DNA of 64,000 nt from Verrucomicrobiota bacterium. Its GTDB lineage: Bacteria; Verrucomicrobiota; Verrucomicrobiae; Limisphaerales; UBA11358. Shown here piece after piece: positions 25,666-33,128 of the stretch. The position numbers and the translations under genes are program-made. The DNA lies in NCBI GenBank assembly GCA_014860005.1, contig JACZKP010000004.1, forward strand, positions 22,248 to 86,247, given 5' to 3'. The first letter of the stretch is position 1; each line of letters starts with the position of its first letter. The notes under the pieces were generated by a model, which had not been told where the DNA came from, made no database searches, and was given only the letters and a program-made list of their open reading frames with translations.

Positions 25666-27105
25666 ATGTTGGGCTTATTTGGAATGTTGAATCTGGGCGC
25701 GCGCTCGCTGCAAACACAGCGACAGGGCGTGGAGGTGGCCGGGCAGAACCTGGCCAACGTCAACAACCCCGCGTACGCACGCCAACGGCTGGCCATCCAA
25801 ACCTCGATTTCCATCAACGGCCCACTCGGTCCTCAAGGCACCGGGGCGGACGCCGTGGCCATTGTTCAGCTTCGCAGCAGCATTCTGGATAATCAGCTTC
25901 AGGCCGAAGCCAGCGTGCGGGGCGCGCTTCAGACCGGTCAGATGGCGCTGCAATACGCCCAGTCCACCCTCGGCACTCAACTCGACCGGCTGGCTTCCGG
26001 CACGGCCGGATCCGATGCGGCGCAGGGCGTGGGCGGCGCGCACAACCTGGGCCAGGGACTGGCGGATTTGTTCAACTCCTTTCAGAGTTTGTCAGCCAAC
26101 GCCACACCCAGCGCGTCCATGGCCGAGCGGCAGGCCCTTTTGCAGGCCGCCACCGGGCTGACCACCCAGTTCAACCAGATTGACCAACGGCTGGGAAACC
26201 TCACTTCGTCTCTCAACGACGCGGTACAGGCCGACGTTGAATCCGCGAATCAGTTGTTTGCGGAAATCGCCAAACTCAACGAACGCATCGGCCATGTCGA
26301 AGCCTCGGCCAACGGGGTTGCCAACGATCTGCGGGACTTGCGCCAGCAGAAAATCGAGCAACTCGCCGGCTTGGTGAAACTGGAGGTCGCCACCGGAACC
26401 GATGGTGCGGTGAACCTTTCCGTCGCTGGCACCACCATGGTTTCCGGCATCCTCGTAAATGATACACTTGAAACCTACGATGCCGGCGCGGGGCAGCTCC
26501 TGTTACGGGCGGCGGCTTCCGGCACGCCCCTCACGTTGACCGGGGGAAGCCTGCAGGGCGCGATTGACGCGCGCGATGGATCCATCGCCGCTTTGCGTAG
26601 CGACCTGAATTCCCTTGCTTCCCTGTTGATCTCGGAGGTCAATGCCGTTCATGCGGCGGGCTTCAGCCTGACGGGCAGCACGGGCGCGAATTTTTTCACA
26701 GGCACCACCGCGGCGGACATCAGCGTCAACGCCGCGCTCCTCGGCAATCCCGCGCTGGTGCAAGCCGCCGGGGTGGCCGGTGCGCCCGCCGACAATCAAA
26801 CCGCGCTGGCGCTGGCCCAACTGGCGGTCAAACCCCACGCCGCGTTGAACGGCCTGACTTTCAGCCAGGGTTACAGCCAGACGGTGGCGGCCCTCGGGCA
26901 ATCTCTCGCTTCAGTGAATACGCAACTGACCGATCAACAAGTGGTGGAGAATATGTTGCTCCGCCAGCGCGACGCGATCAGCGGCGTGTCGCTCGATGAG
27001 GAGATGACGGATTTGACCCGGTATCAAAAGGCCTTCGCGGCCTCAGCCCGGTTGATTTCCACCGTGGATGAGATGCTCGATACGGTCCTGAACATGAAAC
27101 GATAG
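25666..27105 (+). CDS. flgK: Flagellar hook-filament junction protein FlgK
   Basis: FlgK (HAP1) joins hook and filament. I chose ATG 25666, since upstream in-frame sequence overlaps flgN. The 479-residue product starts MLGLFGMLNLGARSLQTQRQ and has GVEVAGQNLANVNNPAYARQ and VQLRSSILDNQLQAEAS. The C-terminal part reads SGVSLDEEMTDLTRYQKAFA with ARLISTVDEMLDTVLNMKR at the end. These D0/D1 motifs define FlgK. The length is normal. Confidence 0.95.
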   Translation: MLGLFGMLNLGARSLQTQRQGVEVAGQNLANVNNPAYARQRLAIQTSISINGPLGPQGTGADAVAIVQLRSSILDNQLQAEASVRGALQTGQMALQYAQSTLGTQLDRLASGTAGSDAAQGVGGAHNLGQGLADLFNSFQSLSANATPSASMAERQALLQAATGLTTQFNQIDQRLGNLTSSLNDAVQADVESANQLFAEIAKLNERIGHVEASANGVANDLRDLRQQKIEQLAGLVKLEVATGTDGAVNLSVAGTTMVSGILVNDTLETYDAGAGQLLLRAAASGTPLTLTGGSLQGAIDARDGSIAALRSDLNSLASLLISEVNAVHAAGFSLTGSTGANFFTGTTAADISVNAALLGNPALVQAAGVAGAPADNQTALALAQLAVKPHAALNGLTFSQGYSQTVAALGQSLASVNTQLTDQQVVENMLLRQRDAISGVSLDEEMTDLTRYQKAFAASARLISTVDEMLDTVLNMKR

Positions 27106-27205
27106 AATGAGCGCGAAACCTCATAGCTGGAGCGGTAAAAGCGGTGCAGGGCCTGAAGCCTGCGCCCGTGCCCCGCTCTGCATTGAATGGGCCGCGGGTT
27201 GAATT

Positions 27206-28141
27206 ATGCGTGTCGCCTCCAACACCTTCTCCGAGTCTCTGGTCAACCAGCTTGGCAGTCTGGTCGCCCGGCAACAACGGTTGCAGAACCAGGCGGCAAC
27301 CGGCCAGCGCATTCAAACGCCGGATGATGATCCGGTGGCCCTGCGACGGATTCTTGATCTGCAGGCCGAAGCCAGCACCAGCGGCCAATATCAGCGCAAC
27401 ATCGCGCGCCAGCAGGAACTCGCGACCGCCACTTTCAGCGGCATCAAATCGCTCAAGACCCTCCTGGACCGGGCCGGTGAACTTGCGGTGCTGGTGGACG
27501 ATTTGAAATCGCCGCAAGAACTGCAAATCTACGCCTCCGAAATCACCGAGTTGATCAAACACGCAGCGCAAGTGCTCAACGCCACAAACCGTGGCGACCC
27601 CCTTTTCGGCGGCACCCAGACCGGCCAGCCGCCGTTCGTCGTTCAAACGGACGCCAACGGGCGGGTGACAACTGTGACTTACCAGGGCAACACCACATTG
27701 AACGAAGTCGAAATCGCCCAAGGCGTCACCGTTACCGCGCAGGTGGCCGGCGTGAACACCACGGGCAGCGGTCCACGCGGTTTCGTTGCCGACAGCCGGT
27801 TCGGGGCGGACTTCTTCAACCATTTGATTTCCCTTCAGAATAATCTGGTGGCCGGCGACGTTGCCGCCATTGCGGCCACGGATCGCGTCAATTTGCAGGC
27901 CGACGAGGAGAACATTTTATTTCATCTCAGCGCCAATGGCGCGATGCAGGCGCGGTTGGAAACGACCGCCTCCATGTCCCGCGACCACGGCTTGTTGATG
28001 GAGCAGCAGATTTCCCGGGAAGCCGACGCGGACCTGGCGCAGACCCTCGTGAAGTTGAGCCAGACCCAGACCGCTTATCAGGCGGCTCTGCAGAGCGGCG
28101 CCAGTCTGTTACAACTGTCATTGATGGACTACCTGCGATAA
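27206..28141 (+). CDS. flgL: Flagellar hook-filament junction protein FlgL
   Basis: FlgL (HAP3) is the second junction protein and is related to flagellin. The 311-residue product starts MRVASNTFSESLVNQLGSLV and has the QNQAATGQRIQTPDDDPVAL motif and a C-terminal SQTQTAYQAALQSGASLLQL helix. The protein length fits the family. It is separated from flgK by 100 bases with no promoter that I recognise. Confidence 0.93.
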   Translation: MRVASNTFSESLVNQLGSLVARQQRLQNQAATGQRIQTPDDDPVALRRILDLQAEASTSGQYQRNIARQQELATATFSGIKSLKTLLDRAGELAVLVDDLKSPQELQIYASEITELIKHAAQVLNATNRGDPLFGGTQTGQPPFVVQTDANGRVTTVTYQGNTTLNEVEIAQGVTVTAQVAGVNTTGSGPRGFVADSRFGADFFNHLISLQNNLVAGDVAAIAATDRVNLQADEENILFHLSANGAMQARLETTASMSRDHGLLMEQQISREADADLAQTLVKLSQTQTAYQAALQSGASLLQLSLMDYLR

Positions 28142-28311
28142 CGCCCTCTCAAGAAGCCAGCTTTCGAGGACGATAAGTTCGACATCGCCCCGAAACCGCA
28201 CGCCCGCGAGCCGGTAGCCGCGCCTGTTTTTGCATCGGTCAGCCGGTGACCTCCTGCAAATTACCACCTGAATGACTGGATTCTCCCCATCCGTCGCTAC
28301 CCGGAAATTAT

Positions 28312-28335
28312 CGCCCGTCGGACGGGTGAATTTTT
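28312..28335 (+). terminator. Possible intrinsic terminator after flgL
   Basis: CGCCCG and CGGGTG can pair (one G-U) around a 5-base loop TCGGA and are followed by AA and five T residues. It lies 170 bases after the flgL stop and upstream of the fliW promoter. The stem is short, so this is a modest candidate. The core also reads as the dyad CCCGTC-G-GACGGG and could be a protein site instead. Confidence 0.35.
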
Positions 28336-28422
28336 GCCGAGGGCGCACTCGAATTCAATGGGCCGAGTTAAAAACCCGCAAATTATGGGCTGTTTTCAGG
28401 GTTTTTTGCAGTCCTCCTGCCG

Positions 28423-28438
28423 TGGCATACCCGTTGCT
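28423..28438 (+). promoter_or_regulatory. Sigma-54-type promoter for fliW-csrA-fliC
   Basis: The bases TGGCATACCCGTTGCT match TGGCAC-N5-TTGCW with one change in the -24 box and perfect -12 TTGC. With C 28437 as -12 the start is near 28449, giving a 15-base leader to the fliW ATG at 28464. It is the best match of the four sites together with the fliO one. Confidence 0.8.
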
Positions 28439-28463
28439 AAACAAGGTTCGGACGATTGAAAAC

Positions 28464-28895
28464 ATGAATACTGTCGAAACAGTCGAAAGGGAATCGCACG
28501 TGATGGAGAGTGAACGCATTGTTCACCTCCCTTTGGGGTTGTTGGGCTTCGAGCGAATCAAACATTACGCGCTGATCGAGAATCCGCACGAGGCACCCTT
28601 TCGCTGGTTGCAGGTGCTCGATAATCCCGGCCTGGCGTTTCTATTGCTGCCGGTCACGGAGTTCTTTCCCGACTATGAGCCGGACGTGTCCGCCGAGGAC
28701 ATCGCGTTTCTCAAGATTTCCACCCCGGACGATGCCTGGCTGTTCGGCATCGTCACACTCGGCGGAAAGAACCGTGGCACCGTGAACCTCAAAGGCCCCA
28801 TTGTTATCAATCGCCACAGCTTCGTCGCCAAGCAGGTCGTGCTCGCGAATGCAGCCCGTTACTCTCTACAAGAACCATTACCGGTTGGTCACTGA
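28464..28895 (+). CDS. fliW: Flagellar assembly factor FliW
   Basis: FliW binds flagellin and the global regulator CsrA, releasing flagellin mRNA from CsrA repression when free flagellin is low. I chose ATG 28464, 15 bases after the predicted transcription start. The 143-residue product has the N-terminal LPLGLLGFERIKHYALIE motif, then FRWLQVLDNPGLAFLLLPV and a GTVNLKGPIVINRHSFVAKQ segment that is diagnostic. csrA follows 18 bases later, the arrangement known from Bacillus and Campylobacter. Confidence 0.95.
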   Translation: MNTVETVERESHVMESERIVHLPLGLLGFERIKHYALIENPHEAPFRWLQVLDNPGLAFLLLPVTEFFPDYEPDVSAEDIAFLKISTPDDAWLFGIVTLGGKNRGTVNLKGPIVINRHSFVAKQVVLANAARYSLQEPLPVGH

Positions 28896-28913
28896 CCTCC
28901 AACTGCCTTCGCC

Positions 28914-29183
28914 ATGCTAATCCTCTCCCGGAAAACCAACGAAAGCATCGTCATTGACGGACGGATCACCGTGCGAATTGTGCGGGTTGATGGCGAGGTT
29001 GTGAAGGTGGGCATTGAGGCGCCAGCGGATGTGCCAGTGCATCGGCAGGAAATTTACGACGAGATTCAGCGCAACAACCGCGAGGCGCTGACCCAGGACC
29101 GGCGCCGGTTGCCCCGGCTGCCGCGTCTGGGTAAACCAGAGCAGGAATGTAGAGGACAACAGCTGGCAAAAATGCCTGCGTAA
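28914..29183 (+). CDS. csrA: Carbon storage/translation regulator CsrA
   Basis: CsrA binds GGA-containing hairpins in mRNA leaders and represses translation. The 89-residue product begins MLILSRKTNESIVIDGRITV and has VGIEAPADVPVHRQEIYDEI, the standard CsrA fold. About 25 extra C-terminal residues, rich in Arg, Pro and Leu, go beyond the usual 60-65. It is paired with fliW upstream and flagellin downstream, which suggests local control of flagellin synthesis. Confidence 0.95.
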   Translation: MLILSRKTNESIVIDGRITVRIVRVDGEVVKVGIEAPADVPVHRQEIYDEIQRNNREALTQDRRRLPRLPRLGKPEQECRGQQLAKMPA

Positions 29184-29184
29184 C

Positions 29185-29198
29185 TGACACGGACGTCA
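29185..29198 (+). promoter_or_regulatory. Candidate CsrA-binding hairpin in the flagellin leader
   Basis: TGAC and GTCA form a 4-base stem around the hexaloop ACGGAC, so the loop shows ANGGAN and the surrounding bases read ACACGGACGT. This agrees with the known CsrA target, a GGA in the loop of a short hairpin (consensus ACANGGANGT). The GGA is 41 bases upstream of the flagellin ATG. With fliW and csrA immediately upstream, this resembles the CsrA site in the Bacillus hag leader. A second GGA overlapping the ribosome site was not seen. Confidence 0.5.
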
Positions 29199-29233
29199 CA
29201 AACCGCAATACGAACAACAAGAAAGGTCAAGCC

Positions 29234-30037
29234 ATGGTCATCAATACCAACATATCCGCGCAGGTGTCCGCCAACAACCTGCAGAACAGCCAGGCAATGC
29301 TGAACAAATCCCTGGCCCGGCTCAGTTCCGGCAGCAAGATTGTCAACCCCGCCGATGATGCCGCCGGACTGGCGGTCGCGTCGCGTCTTGACGCCCAGAT
29401 TCAACGCCTGAGCGCCGCGAAGACGAATGTCGGCAACGCCGTCTCCTTCACGCAAACCCAGGACGGTTATCTCAAGAAAATTGCCAAGGCGCTCGACCGC
29501 ATGAGCGAACTCACCATCCTCGCCCAGGATGTGACCAAGTCCGACGCCGACCGCGCGCTTTACCAGAACGAGTATGCCGAACTGGGGGCTTACATCACCA
29601 CCGCCGCCGGCAAGGATTTCAACGGCGTGCCTTTGTTTTCGACCACGGCCCTCAACGTCACGGCGGATTCCGAAGGCAACACCTTTGCGATGAACGGGAT
29701 TGATCTTGGGGTCGCTGCCTACACCGACGCCATTGCCTCGGACATCTCCACGACTGCGGGCGCGGCCACCGCGCTTACCAACATCCGGGCGGCGATTACC
29801 CAGCTCTCCACGGATCGCGCCACCATCGGGGCGTACCAATCGCGACTCAACTTCATCTCCGAGGAATTGACCATCAGCAAGGAGAATCTAACGGCGGCGA
29901 GTTCGCGCATTCAAGATGTGGACGTCGCCGAGGAGAGCACCCAGTTCGCGAAGGCAAACATTCTGGTCCAATCCGGCACGGCCATGCTGGCCCAAGCCAA
30001 TGCGCTGCCGCAGAGCGTGCTCAAACTGCTGCAATGA
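29234..30037 (+). CDS. fliC: Flagellin (short)
   Basis: The filament protein has 267 residues. The N-terminal D0/D1 part reads MVINTNISAQVSANNL, with LARLSSGSKIVNPADDAAGL and ASRLDAQIQ; the C-terminal part has ASSRIQDVDVAEESTQFAKA and ends VLKLLQ. Only a short central segment separates them, so the surface domains D2/D3 are almost absent, giving a thin, minimal filament. A ribosome site GAAAGG precedes the ATG by 7 bases. It is probably exported by the upstream apparatus and controlled by FliW/CsrA. Confidence 0.96.
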   Translation: MVINTNISAQVSANNLQNSQAMLNKSLARLSSGSKIVNPADDAAGLAVASRLDAQIQRLSAAKTNVGNAVSFTQTQDGYLKKIAKALDRMSELTILAQDVTKSDADRALYQNEYAELGAYITTAAGKDFNGVPLFSTTALNVTADSEGNTFAMNGIDLGVAAYTDAIASDISTTAGAATALTNIRAAITQLSTDRATIGAYQSRLNFISEELTISKENLTAASSRIQDVDVAEESTQFAKANILVQSGTAMLAQANALPQSVLKLLQ

Positions 30038-31042
30038 ACCGGGTAAACGACTTTCGCATTGAGCCTGCCGTCCACAGCATCGAGGGTTGCGGGCGCGGGA
30101 CTGCATCGGCAAGTGGTTGAGGCTAAATCCGCGGCATGAAGGCATCCAACGCGTCTGTGCTTAACCCAGCGGGTAATGCCGTTTTCACATTTCCAACTTG
30201 CGACGGGAACATCCGGCTTTGTTCCACTGACGACGCGCTGTCCGCTCTCTCAGAAGAAACCAACAGCGTCACCCTTATCGAAGGGCAGCCTGAACACGTC
30301 CGAACCTTTGTGGTAACCCAAGCCGCGTGTTCGATGGACTTGAGCACAGATACCATATTGCGCCGAGCCGTCGAATTCGTGGGCAACCCAATTCAAATCC
30401 ACCTGCATCGGACCTGAGGGAAGAGTCCAATTTAAGGAATTGAAGCTGGAGGACGATACTCGCCAAGAGCGGCGGTATTACCTCCCAGATTTGATCCATT
30501 GGTTGATTTGACTGGGCACGGCAGACTGTGTATTCGGATGCCCGACTTGGTGGGCCAGCCGATCATCCATGGCGACGCCGACATCCACGCCGTGCGCGCT
30601 CCGGAGGTCGGCCCTGCCGATGGGCCGTGGCCTGAATTCATCCGCCAAGTTCTCCTTTCGCCAACGGATGGCAACCCCGACCTCCTTGAACTTCCGGTCG
30701 AAACCGTCGCCGATACGCCCGGTGGGCCCAGGTGAAAGTCGCGTCCCTGGAGGATTACGAACAGTGGGCGGAATACAACGCCGCTCATAGTGAAATGAGC
30801 GAATCAGCTCTGGAGCGACCAGAAGCACGGGCTTGAGCCGGACGATCAGTCGATGGGCTCTAGCGCAAAGGGCGCGGAGGTTGCCGCCGAGGAACGCCGC
30901 GCTCCGGGAAAATCTTCGCAGGACACGCAACTGCCTGGAGATGGCACTGCAAGGACGGACTGGTTCGGCGTGCTTTGCGTTAAGTGAGTGATCGGAATCC
31001 TGGTTGCGGCTGAGTCGCGCCGGATTTCGGTTCAGCGCGGGC
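30038..31042. other. Gene-poor region with possible decayed coding sequence
   Basis: About 1 kb between flagellin and the GH57 gene holds no gene that I can defend. Open frames exist on both strands (for example plus 30136-30417 and minus 30478-30930), but none shows a recognisable domain. Short plus-strand pieces near 30440-30508 (TRQERRYYLPDLIHWLI) and 30732-30836 (VKVASLEDYEQWAEYNAAHS) read like real protein but are cut by stops and lie in different frames. This is best described as eroded gene remnants. No promoter or terminator is clear. Confidence 0.4.
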
Positions 31043-32617
31043 TCACTTCCAGTAAGTAAGGTTAAGATTGGGAAACAGGTTGTCGCGGCTCTCGATGTTG
31101 ATCAGCCACTTTTCGTCCACGCGCGTGCTGGTCAACTGGTCGTGCAGCGCAATGAACCGCAGCAGATGGTCCTTCACACGTTGGCGCGCGTAATCGGGGC
31201 TGGTGCCGGTGCGCAGCATGAAGGGCCAGTCGCTGGCCTGGGCGAGCAGAAGTTCGCGTGCGGCCTGTTTGAGGGCCCGTTCGCGCAACGCGTCCGGCTT
31301 GGGGAAACGTTTCACCAGATCGGTCATGCGTTCCTGCGCCACCTGCAGATGCGGATAAATCCATTCGTTCTGCTCGTTCAACCACACGCGCCAGTAGCCT
31401 TCCTCGCCCCAGCTTGACGGACTCGGCGTGGCGATCTGGTTCGTCGGATGATGCCGCAAATAATCTTCCGGCGTGATCAGCGTGAACGTGTGCTGGTCGT
31501 AATATGCCTTGCGCACGAAGTAATCGAGGAACTCCGGTCCTTCATACCACCAATGGCCGAACAGTTCCGCGTCATAGGGCGCGAGTACGAGCGGCGGTCG
31601 GTCGAGGATGCCGCTGACGTTCTGAATCTGCGCTACGCGCGCGGCCAGGAAATGTCCGGCGTGTTCCGCGGCCACGTGCAGCGCGGCGCGCCGGTCGTAC
31701 AGGTGTTTCTCCGCGCCGACGCCCGTGATGCTGAAATACTTCAGGCCCGTGAACCCGCGATGTTCCGGCGAGGGCAGGTGCGGTTTCACGTAATCAAAAT
31801 CGAGATCGAAGCCGATGTCGCGGTAAAAGTCGCGATAGCGGGGATCGCCCGGATAACCCTCGTGTTTGCTCCAGACCTGGCGGGAGGATTCCAGATCGCG
31901 CCCGAACGCGGCGATGCCGTTGGGCGTGAAGATGGGCGCGAACACGCCGTAACGCGGGCGCGGGCGCGCGTGCAACACGCCGTGCGTGTCCACCATGAAC
32001 CAGCGCAGATTCGCCTCCTGCAGGAACGCTTCCACGCCCTCGAAGTACGCGCATTCCGGCAGCCAGATGCCACGCGGGTCGCAGCCGAAACATTCGCGGT
32101 AATGATCGCGGGCGACGAGGATTTGCGCGCGGACGGCGGGCGGATGCCCGGCCAGCAGCGGCAGCAATCCGTGCGTGGCACCAGTGGTGATGATTTCCAG
32201 CCGGCCCAACTCTTGAAGCTTGCCGAACGCAGCGACGAGATCACGCCCGCAGGCGAGGTAGGTGTCGCGGATGGCGGTGAAGCGGTTGTGATACATCCAG
32301 GCCAGTTCACGAAACGCACGGTCCCAATGCGTGCGGTGAATTTCCTTTTCGGCCAGGTCGATCAGCCCGTCGAGATGGCGCGTGTAACGGTCCTGTAACA
32401 ACGGATCGCGCAACATGGCGCACAATGTCGGAGACAGCGTCAGCGTCAACCGCGTGGCCATGCCGTCCTTGAGCCAGCCATTCATGATTTGAATGAGCGG
32501 CACGTAGGTCTCGGTGATGGCCTCGAAGAGCCAGCTTTCCTCCAGAAACTTTTCGTGTTCGGGATGGCGCACAAACGGCAGATGCGCGTGGAGAACGAGA
32601 GAGAGATAACCTTGCAT
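31043..32617 (-). CDS. GH57 family glycosidase, probable 1,4-alpha-glucan branching enzyme
   Basis: The 524-residue product starts at ATG 32617 with MQGYLSLVLHAHLPFVRHPE, the first conserved GH57 motif (HAHLPFVRH). Later motifs are present: GIWLPECAYFEGVEAFL (containing the nucleophile Glu of the family) and LAPYDAELFGHWWYEGPEFL (containing the acid Asp). The C-terminal half matches the DUF1957 helical domain of branching enzymes. It is the last gene of a minus-strand group with a DUF4912 protein, a pairing I know from several phyla. A role in glycogen or alpha-glucan branching is likely. Confidence 0.88.
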   Translation of the reverse strand: MQGYLSLVLHAHLPFVRHPEHEKFLEESWLFEAITETYVPLIQIMNGWLKDGMATRLTLTLSPTLCAMLRDPLLQDRYTRHLDGLIDLAEKEIHRTHWDRAFRELAWMYHNRFTAIRDTYLACGRDLVAAFGKLQELGRLEIITTGATHGLLPLLAGHPPAVRAQILVARDHYRECFGCDPRGIWLPECAYFEGVEAFLQEANLRWFMVDTHGVLHARPRPRYGVFAPIFTPNGIAAFGRDLESSRQVWSKHEGYPGDPRYRDFYRDIGFDLDFDYVKPHLPSPEHRGFTGLKYFSITGVGAEKHLYDRRAALHVAAEHAGHFLAARVAQIQNVSGILDRPPLVLAPYDAELFGHWWYEGPEFLDYFVRKAYYDQHTFTLITPEDYLRHHPTNQIATPSPSSWGEEGYWRVWLNEQNEWIYPHLQVAQERMTDLVKRFPKPDALRERALKQAARELLLAQASDWPFMLRTGTSPDYARQRVKDHLLRFIALHDQLTSTRVDEKWLINIESRDNLFPNLNLTYWK

Positions 32618-32690
32618 GGTCAGGAAAAGTAAACGCCTGGTGTGCGGTACGCGGCGCAGGGAATGTGAAAGACCATGCGGCGGTGGCGCT

Positions 32691-33128
32691 TCATGGTGAC
32701 ACGGCGGATTTGGCGCCGGGTTCAAACAATGACTTCACCGAAGGCCGCACCAGCACCAGAATGCTGAAGATTCCCAGCACGGTGCCGAACGGCATGAACA
32801 AGCACGCCACACACGATCCCACCAGGCAAAATGTGTAATGTTTGCGCCGGCCCAGGCAACGCCCCGCCCATGCCAGCACCGCTGCGTAAACCCAGCCGGC
32901 GAGGATAATGGCGGAGGAGAAGGCAACGAAGAACCAGCCGATGAATTGCGGCGGCTGGTTGTTTCCCGGACCAAAGACGTCCGGCTTGAGCGCCATCACG
33001 AGTCCAAGCCCCAGATGAAAGACGGGAAAGCAGGCAAACAACGCTGCCATCGCCGCGCAGACATAGAAGAAGATTGTCAGCAGCCGAAGATGTTCTTCAT
33101 CCCGGTTGATCAGGTTTGGCTCAGACAT
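32691..33128 (-). CDS. Four-helix membrane protein of unknown function
   Basis: The 145-residue protein has about four membrane helices (roughly residues 20-48, 65-88, 93-108 and 112-128). HYTFCLVGSCVACLFMPFGT contains the most distinctive residues. I recognise no named family. It overlaps the 3' end of the DUF4912 gene by 8 bases and precedes the GH57 gene by 73 bases, so all three are probably one transcript. Confidence 0.8.
   Translation of the reverse strand: MSEPNLINRDEEHLRLLTIFFYVCAAMAALFACFPVFHLGLGLVMALKPDVFGPGNNQPPQFIGWFFVAFSSAIILAGWVYAAVLAWAGRCLGRRKHYTFCLVGSCVACLFMPFGTVLGIFSILVLVRPSVKSLFEPGAKSAVSP

Larger units (their letters stand above)
28142..28463. other. Intergenic region between flgL and fliW
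   Basis: This 322-base stretch holds no convincing gene. It contains a possible terminator hairpin (28312-28335) and a strong sigma-54-type promoter (28423-28438). The first half (28142-28310) shows no feature that I recognise; it may hold activator sites for the promoter. Confidence 0.6.

Noticed and set aside
27106..27205. Gap between flgK and flgL tested for a promoter (GTGCCCCGCTCTGCAT)
   Set aside because: The -24 GG is absent and spacing is one base short; read-through from flgK is more likely.
29132..29159. Possible sigma-28 promoter (TAAA then GAGGACAA) inside the end of csrA, ahead of flagellin
   Set aside because: The spacer is 16 instead of 15 bases and only about five of eight bases of the -10 element match GCCGATAA, so it is too weak to call even though a FliA promoter for flagellin is expected.
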